From: Lentisphaeria bacterium
GTDB taxonomy: Bacteria; Verrucomicrobiota; Lentisphaeria; Victivallales; Victivallaceae
DNA length: 45,202 nt
Assembly: GCA_017443585.1 (NCBI GenBank)
Contig: JAFSYV010000151.1
Coordinates: forward strand, 1-45,202
Direction of reading: 5' to 3'
Of this stretch, positions 22,617 through 29,772 are shown piece after piece. Below the pieces are notes generated by a model. The model was given only the letters and a program-made list of their open reading frames with translations. It did not search any database and was not told the DNA's origin. The first letter of the stretch is position 1, and every line of letters starts with the position of its first letter. The position numbers were made by a program, and so were the translations under genes.

Positions 22617-23960
22617 TCACTTGAAGGAAATGCTCTTCCCCCACGCCGCGGGCCGGGTCCCGCCGGAGGTCAGCACCCACAGAACCGGATAGGGCGGCGG
22701 CTCCTTTGGAGCCGAGCCGAAACCGTCGGTGAGGTATATCAGGACCTCCGGCCGCTCCGCGAGCGTTTTCACATAGTCGAAAACCGGGCGGAAATCCGTA
22801 CCGCCATGGCCGAAGACCTCCCAGCGGCGACCGGAAGCCGGGGGGGCCGCGTCGGAAAACTTCTCGACCTTCTGGACCTTCGCGTCGCATTGGATCACCG
22901 TCAGTTCATACCGTCCGAAAGTTTTCATCAGCGACACCAGTTCCGTGAAGAATCTCTCCATGTCGCCCGCCGTGCTGCCCGAGGTGTCGAGGGCGACCAC
23001 GGCCCTGAGCGCCTCGCCGCGCATGCTGGGCAGATAGAGGTCGTTCCACACATGACGGCGCGACGGCGGGAGCCAGCGGCGGTGTCCGCCGTAACAGCTG
23101 CTGACGAACTGCTTGAGCAGCTCCTGCCAGGGCAGTTCCGGATCCAGGAGTCTTTTCAGCAGAGCCGCCGCCGCCCCGGGGAGATGCCCCTGCATTCGCT
23201 CCACCTGCTGCCCCGCGGCGATCACCCGGCTGCGGACCCGTTCCGCCGTGTCGCTCGTGACCGAAGGGGCGTAGTCGGCGTCGATGACCACGGTCCCCCC
23301 TTCTCCGCCGCCCGTGCCGTCGGGCTCGGCTGATTCCGGCCTGTCCCCCTCGTAGATATGCCGGTCGAAACTTTCGTTTCTTTCCTCTCCTTCTTTTCCG
23401 TCCTTTCCGTCCTTTTTCGAAGAAGGCGAAGCACCCGTGCCGGTCCCGTTCTTCCGATTTCCCGCCTGCCCGGCGCCGCCGTCGGCGGAAGCCCGGTTCC
23501 GACTGCGCTGCTTCTTCAGCAGCCGTTCGTAGATCTCCTCCGCCGGCAGCGCCGCCCAGCTCTCTTCGTGGGGAAGCACCCAGGGTTCCCGCATCTTTTC
23601 CCCCCGCAGGGCGAAATGGATCTCCAGGTCGGCGGCCATGTTGAAGAGCCGGACGTCCCGGTTCTTCCGGCGGGCGAAATGAAGCAAGGCGGAGTGCCAG
23701 ACTTCATGGGCCAGGACAAAAAGCCGCTCATCCCTGGAAAGCGAGCCGTAGAAGTCGATGTCCACGAAGATGGAGTTGCCGTCGGTGGCGGCGGTCCCCA
23801 GACGGTCGTCGCGCACGGGGACGAGTTCCATCCGCATGATGATGCCGCCGATGAAAGGCCAGCGCATCAGAAGGTCCTGCCGGTCGAAAGAAAGCTGTTC
23901 GAGGCAGACCGCCTTGCGCTTTTCCTCTTCCGCATCGGGTGTTCTTATGGTCATGCTCAT
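22617..23960 (-). CDS. Metallopeptidase-like/VWA protein of the DUF2201 type
   Basis: 447 residues in two domains. The N-terminal domain (to about 150) has a zincin motif HEVWH (85-89) with a NMAADLEIHFAL helix after it, as in the putative metallopeptidase part of DUF2201 proteins. A low-complexity linker (160-225, Gly/Lys/Glu-rich) follows. The C-terminal VWA-like domain has a MIDAS motif DTSGS (325-329) and the GHGGTDFRPVFDYV and YLTDGFG segments that hold the later metal ligands. Such proteins pair with MoxR AAA+ ATPases; the gene for one ends 12 bases upstream. The MoxR-VWA pairs with known roles remodel or load metal cofactors into enzymes. The target here is unknown, and peptidase activity is unproven for the family. 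Confidence 0.85.
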   Translation of the reverse strand: MSMTIRTPDAEEEKRKAVCLEQLSFDRQDLLMRWPFIGGIIMRMELVPVRDDRLGTAATDGNSIFVDIDFYGSLSRDERLFVLAHEVWHSALLHFARRKNRDVRLFNMAADLEIHFALRGEKMREPWVLPHEESWAALPAEEIYERLLKKQRSRNRASADGGAGQAGNRKNGTGTGASPSSKKDGKDGKEGEERNESFDRHIYEGDRPESAEPDGTGGGEGGTVVIDADYAPSVTSDTAERVRSRVIAAGQQVERMQGHLPGAAAALLKRLLDPELPWQELLKQFVSSCYGGHRRWLPPSRRHVWNDLYLPSMRGEALRAVVALDTSGSTAGDMERFFTELVSLMKTFGRYELTVIQCDAKVQKVEKFSDAAPPASGRRWEVFGHGGTDFRPVFDYVKTLAERPEVLIYLTDGFGSAPKEPPPYPVLWVLTSGGTRPAAWGKSISFK

Positions 23961-23972
23961 CGGGGATCCCCC

Positions 23973-25115
23973 TTAAAATTTCAAGGTTTTCCGCATGGTC
24001 TTGCCGTGGACGGCGGCCCACTTTTTGTACTCGGGATGATGGAAAAGGTTTCCCGCGGCCTCATTCTCGCCGATCACCCCGCATCCGGTCATGGCGTCGC
24101 ACATGGTCATGCAGGCGAAATCGCTGGTGAGCTTCAGGGATATGCGGTAAAAACCATTCAGCAGATCCCGTTTTTCCTCCTTGGAGCCTCCCCGCCAGAC
24201 AAAGTAGGCAAGTCCCGCGCAGAAGGCGTATTTCCGGTCGATCTTGGCGGGAATGCTGACGGGAATGGAATCGTCGAGCATCATCCGTCTCACGTCGTCG
24301 AACTCGGCGTTGAGCTTGAAATACTCCACGAATTCCACCCCGGCCCGGTTGCCCACCAGGCCGTAAACGACCTTCCGCAGAAGCGTTTCGTTCTCTTCCG
24401 TGCCGGGAATGATGCCGAGCATGACGCTGACCCGTTCCCAGCTGCGGGGCGTCGGCCAGCCCCGTTCCAGGTTTTCGTTTTCCTGCCGCAGCAGACATTC
24501 GGGACGGAAGCGCAGAAATCCGATCACCGCCGGATGGATCTTGTTCCGCACCGCCCAGGCGGCCCAGGCTTCCACGTCTTCGGCCAGCTCCACGTGCAGA
24601 AAGCGGTTGGCGAGGGCCGAACTCATGGTCGCGGCCACGGCGGCGTCGTCCACCCGGTTGCCGGCGGCGCAGATGTACCAGCCGTCGGGGACCTTGTACA
24701 AGTCCCCCAGACGCCGGTCGAGGATCAGTTCGTAGGCGGCCACCTGAAGCGAACGGTCCGCCGCGGTCAGCTCGTCGAAGAGCAGTATGCCCTTGCCTTC
24801 CCGCGGCCACTCGCCGGAAACCAGCCAGTCCACGCACTTGCGCTCCCGGTCAGGCACGGGCAGTCCCCGCACGTCCACCGGTTCCCGCTGGGCGAGCCGC
24901 ACGTCGATGAAGCCGATGCCGAACTCCTCCGCCGCCTTGCGGATGATCGTGGATTTGCCGAGTCCCGGCGCCCCCCAGACCATCAGCGGCGGAATGACTT
25001 TGGCCGAAGCCGGATCTTTGTCCAGCGCGGCGAGCTGCATGCGGACGAGCTGCTCGAGCTCGGTCGCGGTGACCCGGTTGTGCATGTCTATGGAAGTTCC
25101 GTTTTTTTCACTCAT
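23973..25115 (-). CDS. MoxR-type AAA+ ATPase
   Basis: 380 residues. Walker A is GAPGLGKST near residues 50-58, Walker B is GILLFDE, and sensor 1 is CAAGNR, followed by an arginine-bearing SSALANRFLHVEL segment. This set, with the LILDRRLGDLYKVPDGWYIC stretch, marks the MoxR branch. The region after about 200 is helical and carries the lid and a family-specific tail. MoxR ATPases work with VWA partners; here the partner starts 12 bases downstream. The start ATG at 25115 follows an AGAGGAGA site; an upstream in-frame start (MTNDRRGEQT) is less likely. Confidence 0.88.
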   Translation of the reverse strand: MSEKNGTSIDMHNRVTATELEQLVRMQLAALDKDPASAKVIPPLMVWGAPGLGKSTIIRKAAEEFGIGFIDVRLAQREPVDVRGLPVPDRERKCVDWLVSGEWPREGKGILLFDELTAADRSLQVAAYELILDRRLGDLYKVPDGWYICAAGNRVDDAAVAATMSSALANRFLHVELAEDVEAWAAWAVRNKIHPAVIGFLRFRPECLLRQENENLERGWPTPRSWERVSVMLGIIPGTEENETLLRKVVYGLVGNRAGVEFVEYFKLNAEFDDVRRMMLDDSIPVSIPAKIDRKYAFCAGLAYFVWRGGSKEEKRDLLNGFYRISLKLTSDFACMTMCDAMTGCGVIGENEAAGNLFHHPEYKKWAAVHGKTMRKTLKF

Positions 25116-25198
25116 TGTCTGTTCTCCTCTTCTGTCATTCGTCAAAACTGTGACCGAACGTTTTACCCCTTCTCGGCCCTCTTTTTTTCACTTTCGTT

Positions 25199-25501
25199 TC
25201 ATTCCCGGCCGGTGTTTCCGATTTTTTCCAGCAGCATCAGGAACCCGCGCAGGATCCCGTACGCCGCCAGCGCCAGTCCGAAGGAGATGAGCAGCGGCAG
25301 ACGGAAAATGACCAGCATCGCGGCGGCGGCAATCTTCGCGAGGGATTCCTTGATCCCGCTGAGCACAATAGCCCCGCCGGCGTACAGCAGGAGCGCGGTC
25401 CCGAAACCGCCGAAAGGCAGAACGGCGCTTTCAGCGCCCATTGCAAGGAAAAATCGCAGGACCATACAGTCGAAACCGAAAAAACAAGTGGTCGGAATCA
25501 T
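25199..25501 (-). CDS. Small hydrophobic membrane protein, 100 residues
   Basis: After MIPTTCFFGFDCMVLRFFLA come further hydrophobic stretches (GGFGTALLLYAGGAIVLSGI, then AAAAMLVIFRLPLLISFGLA and AAYGILRGFLMLLEKI), suggesting three to four membrane helices with a short polar tail. No family is recognised. The ATG at 25501 follows an AAGGAGA site at good spacing. It lies between the double AAA+ gene (81 bases) and the MoxR gene (83 bases), both on the same strand, so it may anchor or report to the AAA+ complex. That role is only inferred from position. Confidence 0.6.
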   Translation of the reverse strand: MIPTTCFFGFDCMVLRFFLAMGAESAVLPFGGFGTALLLYAGGAIVLSGIKESLAKIAAAAMLVIFRLPLLISFGLALAAYGILRGFLMLLEKIGNTGRE

Positions 25502-25582
25502 TTTTGTCTCCTTTCCGTTTTCGGGATCAAGAACACCCGGATGCGGCAGGCTCCTCCGCCGCATCCGGGACCTGAAGATGCT

Positions 25583-26881
25583 TCAAAACCCCATTTTCTG
25601 GACCACGTTGCCCAGGCCTTTGTAGCTGCTGCCGGAGGTCTTGCTGACGATCTCCGTTTCCAGCGCCTCGATGATCTCCATGCTGCTCAGTCCGGTGTCG
25701 GCCAGATAGAAGAACTGCTGGCGCACGTTGCGGAAATCGCTGGGCGTCATGGAGCCGATGGCGAAGAGCCGCTTCTTTTCCGCCTCATCCAGCTCCGGCA
25801 GTCCCATCGGTCGGGTGAAATAGGTGTCGAAGAAGATTTTCTTGCCCTCGTCCGTCAGGTAATCGAAGTGCAGCCGGAAGCTGAACCGCCTCAGCGCCGC
25901 CGGGTCGAGCTTCTGGACGAGATTGGTCCCCACGATGAAGATGCCCCGGAACCGCTCCATCTCGGAAAGCAGCGTGTTGACCTGGCTGACCTCCCAGCTG
26001 CGGACCGCCCCTTCCCGGGCTCCCAGCAGGGAGTCGCCCTCGTCGATGAAGAGGATCTCCCCGTTCATTTCCGCCTCGGAAAAGGCCGCGGCGATGCGCT
26101 GTTCGGTTCCGCCGACGTACATGTTGAGCAGGTCGCCGGCATTCTTGATGCAGAGTTTCCGGTCCAGCTGCTTGGCGAGGTACTTGACGAATTCCGTCTT
26201 GCCCGCTCCCGGCACACCGAAGAGCAGCAGGTTCATCCGGGGCTGGTCCCGGTCGCTCCGGATCTTCGAAGCGTTGTCCAGGAAGTTTCTGCACGCCTCG
26301 ATGAGCCGGGGCAGTTTGATGCCGCTGCGGATGTTCAGCCCCTCCAGGGAGTAGTCCCGCGCGGGCTCCATCTTCTCTTCGGGGGACTCCTGGATGCCGA
26401 GCAGGGAGCAGTGGGCCTTGAGGAAGACCATGACCTCCTTTTCGAAGTCCAGCGCGGGGTCCGCCGCGCAGAGCTGGGCGGCGTTCTTCACCGCCAGGGA
26501 GATCCCGCCCGGATTGGCCCGGTAGCGGCTGCTGATGCAGGTGATGAAGGCATCGCTCAGCTTCCCTTCGCAGTGGTAGAACTTCAGCGCATTCCGCCAG
26601 ATGTAGGCCCTCGCGGTCACCGACAGCTCGTCGAAGAAGATGTTGTAATCGAACCGGCGGCGGCTGGAGGGGTCGATGGACTCCTGCTTGGAGTTGCAGA
26701 TCCACAGCACTGTGTGCCGGTTGTTGTCGATGACGCTGTTGAGCTGCCCCTTGGTCTCGCCATCCCGGCCCCCGGCGACATCCCCGCCGAAGAGCCGGTA
26801 GAAGATCCCGCCGCCGAGACCGGTGTTCTCGACCAGCTTGTCGCACTCGTCGATGACCAGGATGCTTTCCTCGGGGTCCAG
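25583..26881 (-). pseudogene. Double AAA+ ATPase, 3' part after the in-frame amber codon
   Basis: This stretch continues the frame of the gene at 26882-27901 directly after a TAG at 26882-26884. Counting from the start at 27901, it holds Walker B of the first AAA+ domain (ILVIDE, codons 347-352) and its sensor and arginine segment (WICNSKQESIDPSSRRRFDY). It then has a complete second AAA+ domain with Walker A GVPGAGKT (562-569), Walker B ILFIDE (616-621), sensor 1 IVGTN and RRFSFRLHFDYL. The C-terminal lid ends near codon 772. The second domain resembles FtsH/Cdc48-type AAA domains that thread proteins through a pore. The first plausible restart is a GTG at 26710 without a clear binding site. 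All of it is free of further stops or shifts. Confidence 0.75.
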
Positions 26882-26884
26882 CTA
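26882..26884 (-). other. In-frame TAG codon splitting the double AAA+ ATPase
   Basis: The codon follows GCGGTGGCCCAGAAG and is followed by CTGGACCCC on the minus strand. Both sides are in the same frame and together form one AAA+ domain, with Walker A upstream and Walker B downstream. A single base change from CAG (Gln), AAG (Lys), GAG (Glu) or TGG (Trp) would create it. A base error in the assembly, a recent nonsense mutation, or suppression/readthrough are all possible. Confidence 0.85.
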
Positions 26885-27901
26885 CTTCTGGGCCACGGCC
26901 AATGCCGCGTAGCGGAACGCCGGGCTGTAATTCATGCGGCGGGTGTCCTCGTCGTTCTGGGCGATGAAGTAGAGCTTCTTGCCCATGTCGGCGGCGAGAC
27001 TGGCGGCGAAGGAGGTCTTGCCCGAACCGGGGACCCCGTAGAGGATGACGGAAAGACCGTTCTCCTTCGTCTTGGCCCGGATCATCTGCTTGAGGACCTC
27101 GCCGTGCTTTTCAGCGAGTTTCCCGTGGAAGTTCCAGGGCAGGACTTCCCCCTCGCAGCGGGTCCAGAAGCGCTCCGCGAGGGGCTTGGAACTGATGCCG
27201 CAGAGGTAGGAAAGGAACGTGCGGTCCAGATCCAGGTCCGTATCGACCAGCCCGTATTTGCGGATGTTGTTGTCGTCGGAAAGCAGAGCGGCCGCTTCCA
27301 CGTCCAATATACCCATGATCCGGGCCAGGGCGCTGAGCTTTTCGCCGGAGTTGAAACGGTTGATGTCGAAGTCCCCGTAGTCCGCCCGGCGGGTCTGGGA
27401 GAGGAAGATCGCCGCCAGGGCGTGGATCTCCCGGTCATCCAGCGAGAAGAGGGACCTCAGCTCGTCGAAGCGCATTTCCACGGCCGATTTCCGCCGGCCC
27501 GGAACCGCCAGAGCGGCCTTGTACTCCTCGAGCCGCTTTTCGTAGATCTGCGCCATGCCGCGCCACATCTTCCTGCGGTGGATGGGATTCCGGCTCAGGT
27601 AGGCGACGATGTCGTCGGGATCGTCGTCGTTGATTTCGGGCGGAGTCCGCCGGGTGTGGGAAGAGGCGATGTTGCAGCGGTTTTCCGGGGAAAGGATCTT
27701 GTCGTAGAGCTCCGAAAGCTCCTCGGCGGTCACGAACTCCGCCACGGCCCGGAACCAGTCGCCGTCGTTGCTGGTGCGCACCCCGATCACGTTGAGGATG
27801 TTGCGGATCCCCAGCACGGAGTAGTAGTTCTTGAAAAGGTCGATGCCTTCTCCGAAAAGACGTTCGTGTTCGACTTTGGCGATGGTGGAAGCTTTGTTCA
27901 T
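26882..27901 (-). CDS. Double AAA+ ATPase, 5' part ending at an in-frame amber codon
   Basis: 339 residues before TAG. Residues 1 to about 270 are a helical N-terminal region unlike any family I can name, including RRKMWRGMAQIYEKRLEEYK and a LFSLDDREIHALAAIFLSQT stretch often seen ahead of AAA domains. Walker A of the first AAA+ domain is GVPGSGKT (289-296). The frame stops at codon 340, between Walker A and Walker B, so this product alone could not form a working ATPase. Reading through the stop gives a 772-codon protein with two AAA+ domains. The ATG at 27901 has an AGAGGAGAA site. Upstream lies a 97-bp repeat pair. The gene heads the MoxR/VWA cluster. Confidence 0.8.
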   Translation of the reverse strand: MNKASTIAKVEHERLFGEGIDLFKNYYSVLGIRNILNVIGVRTSNDGDWFRAVAEFVTAEELSELYDKILSPENRCNIASSHTRRTPPEINDDDPDDIVAYLSRNPIHRRKMWRGMAQIYEKRLEEYKAALAVPGRRKSAVEMRFDELRSLFSLDDREIHALAAIFLSQTRRADYGDFDINRFNSGEKLSALARIMGILDVEAAALLSDDNNIRKYGLVDTDLDLDRTFLSYLCGISSKPLAERFWTRCEGEVLPWNFHGKLAEKHGEVLKQMIRAKTKENGLSVILYGVPGSGKTSFAASLAADMGKKLYFIAQNDEDTRRMNYSPAFRYAALAVAQK

Positions 27902-27993
27902 ACCCGTTTTCTCCTCTCTTTATTCGGGGTTGTTATTCATGGTTCGTTCCGGAAGCCGGGAAAGGCAAACGGCCGTGCCGGCGGTGTCCCCGC

Positions 27994-28210
27994 CGTTTTT
28001 CATCGTTCCCTTTTCTCTCCGCCGGGCCTCCGGCCTTCGTTGTTCGTCCAAGTGTTATACGGCTCGACGGCTTTTCACTTTTCAATGCCGGTCGCTTTTT
28101 TTCCATTTTTCCTTTCCGCCGTCATTCCGGCCTTCGTTGTTTGTCCAGGTGTTATACGGTCTGACGGCTTTTCATTTTTCAATCCGGTCGCTTTTTTCAT
28201 CGCTCTTCCG
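27994..28210. repeat. Tandem 97-bp imperfect repeats upstream of the double AAA+ gene
   Basis: Two copies of a roughly 80-base block lie 97 bases apart: 28018-28102 and 28115-28198. Both contain GGCCTTCGTTGTTYGTCCA, then TGTTATACGG, then GACGGCTTTTCA and CCGGTCGCTTTTTT. A TTTTTCATCG segment before the first copy and after the second suggests a third partial unit. On the minus strand each copy carries TTGAAAA and, 20 bases on, TATAAC, which could be a weak promoter for the AAA+ cluster. This is not a CRISPR array: there are too few units and no uniform spacers. The rest of the 27902-28469 gap holds two hairpins and no gene. Confidence 0.75.
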
Positions 28211-28316
28211 GTCTTCATTCCGCTGTAAAATGACGGTTTGAAAAAAATTATGAAGCCTTTTCCGCGGTTTGCGGAAAAGATCCGGGAAAAACGCCCATCG
28301 GCGGCAAAAAAGGGAC

Positions 28317-28349
28317 AAAAAAAGCTCCTCCGGATCCGTGCGCAGGAGC
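28317..28349 (-). terminator. Intrinsic terminator for the acpP-to-transglycosylase unit
   Basis: On the minus strand GCTCCT (28344-28349) pairs with AGGAGC (28324-28329) and is followed at once by seven T (opposite the A-run 28317-28323). It lies 120 bases after the lytic transglycosylase stop. A second hairpin further on, CTTTTCCGC with GCGGAAAAG (28257-28279), is followed by a T-run after eight bases and may back it up. Confidence 0.75.
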
Positions 28350-28469
28350 GGCGGAGATCGTCACATCGACGATGAAGCAGGGGCGCTTTTCAAAATAAAC
28401 CGAGTCCCCCCTGCTTTCTTCAACTTTGCGGGCGCGGACATTCCGGCACGCGGCCGCGAAGGGAAGACG

Positions 28470-29231
28470 TCACGACTCGGGCGCGAAGGTGTCGGCCAGG
28501 GCCCTGACGCTGCGGACGTAGTTGACGACGATATCGGCATTGCATTTGCCGTGGCGGAACCGGGTGTAGAAGGAGCGGAACTTCAGAAACTGGATGGCCT
28601 CCTCCACATTCCCTTCCCAGCGGTCGGGGTCCAGCTGCAGCTCGCGGGCCACCTGACGGGCATCGAAGACATGGCCCAGTCCGCCGTTGTAGGCGGCGAG
28701 GGCAAAGGAAATCCGCTCCTCCGGATCGGGGATGCTTTCCAGCGCTCCGTAAAGGTCGGCCAGATGGGCGGTGCCCGCTTCGATGTTGGCCGCCGGATCG
28801 AAGGGATCGCGGCAGTTGCGTTCCCGGCAGACTTCCGGCATGAGCTGCATGAGTCCCCGGCCGCCGTCGGCGGCCGCGGCACGGGGATCGAAATCGCTCT
28901 CCCTTTCGATGAGTCCGGCGATGACGGCGGGATCGAGGCCGTATTTTTTCGCCGCCCGGAAAATCAGTTCCGGGGCCACGCCGTGCTTGCGGGCCTCGCG
29001 GGAAATGAGCCGGTGGCCGTGACCGCCTTTCCGAAGAGAACCTTCCGAAACGTCCGTTCCGACTTCCGGTTCGGGCAGGGGCAGATTGAGGGCATAGCGC
29101 AGCTTCAGCTCGAACTCCTGCCGGGTGGGCGCCGGGGACTCCTGACGGAAGACGGAACACACCGTTCCGGCCGCCCCCGCGACGGAAACGAGGAGCAGAA
29201 GAGTGCGCAAAGCGGTGAAAAAGGAGTTCAT
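28470..29231 (-). CDS. Lytic transglycosylase, SLT (GH23) domain
   Basis: 253 residues. A membrane/signal segment (ALRTLLLLVSVAGAAGTVC) is followed by a linker and an SLT domain with catalytic Glu111 in IERESDFDPRAA, the GLMQLMP motif, and AAYNGG near the end. This family cleaves the MurNAc-GlcNAc bond in peptidoglycan with 1,6-anhydro formation. The segment before Cys25 (GTVC) is not a convincing lipobox, so it is probably a signal anchor or cleaved signal. The start at 29231 was chosen for its signal sequence; the binding site is weak (GAGG). It is the last gene of the unit that also holds ybeY and pgpH, and a terminator lies 120 bases beyond it. Confidence 0.9.
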   Translation of the reverse strand: MNSFFTALRTLLLLVSVAGAAGTVCSVFRQESPAPTRQEFELKLRYALNLPLPEPEVGTDVSEGSLRKGGHGHRLISREARKHGVAPELIFRAAKKYGLDPAVIAGLIERESDFDPRAAAADGGRGLMQLMPEVCRERNCRDPFDPAANIEAGTAHLADLYGALESIPDPEERISFALAAYNGGLGHVFDARQVARELQLDPDRWEGNVEEAIQFLKFRSFYTRFRHGKCNADIVVNYVRSVRALADTFAPES

Positions 29232-29277
29232 CCGGCGGCCTCGGGGAGTTTCGGGAACGAGCTGTCCTGCCGGGGCG

Positions 29278-29772
29278 TCATGACCGGAGCTTTTTCTCGG
29301 GGAAGAGTTCGGCAAAGGAAAACTCCCGGTCCAGCGCGGTCAGAAGCCGGGTCTCGGCCGCCCGCATGGAAAGCCGGGCGGATTCCTCCAGATCGTCCTC
29401 TCCGGCGGCGTGGAGCATGCCGTGGACGATGTAAAGAGCCATTTCGCGGGCGTAGGAGGAATCGGCCCGGACCGCCCCCTCCCTCGCGGCGGCGTCGGGA
29501 TTGACGATGAGGAGCAGTTCGGGATCGCCGGGAAACAGCCCCTCGGGGTCGTCGAACCAGGAGAGGGTGATGACGTCGGTGGTTCCCCTGTGGCCGACGA
29601 TCTCCCGGTTGTACCGGGCCATGGAACGGTCATTGGTGAAGAGCAGTTCCAGTTCCCAGTCCTCCCGCGGCAGCCCGGCCAGTTCCGCGCTCCGGCGGCA
29701 GAAACGGTCAAGCAGGGCCGGATCCGGCGCGGGGTGACGGGGATTGTTCCATCTGCTTTGCAGCGGCTTCAT
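29278..29772 (-). CDS. ybeY: Endoribonuclease YbeY (rRNA maturation factor)
   Basis: 164 residues. YbeY is a metal-dependent RNase that helps mature 16S rRNA 3' ends and takes part in ribosome quality control. The RGTTDVITLSW segment and the metal-binding HGMLHAAGEDD motif (His117, His121, Asp127) identify it. The usual third ligand is His (HGxLHLxGYDH); here it is Asp, a change also known from other phyla (for example HGxLHLxGYKDK). Its start lies 65 bases inside the end of pgpH, and the two genes are a common neighbour pair in bacteria. Confidence 0.93.
   Translation of the reverse strand: MKPLQSRWNNPRHPAPDPALLDRFCRRSAELAGLPREDWELELLFTNDRSMARYNREIVGHRGTTDVITLSWFDDPEGLFPGDPELLLIVNPDAAAREGAVRADSSYAREMALYIVHGMLHAAGEDDLEESARLSMRAAETRLLTALDREFSFAELFPEKKLRS

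Noticed and set aside
25583-26710. The 3' part of the AAA+ gene as an independent gene starting at GTG 26710
   Set aside because: The start would lie after Walker B of the first AAA+ domain, has no clear binding site, and the frame continues without a break back to the amber codon.
28018-28198. CRISPR array
   Set aside because: Only two long imperfect copies, about 80 bases each with a short interval, and no cas gene in the window.
29278-29772. YbeY inactivated by loss of the third metal-binding His
   Set aside because: Asp at this position also occurs in other bacterial YbeY proteins and can bind metal, so loss of function is not supported.
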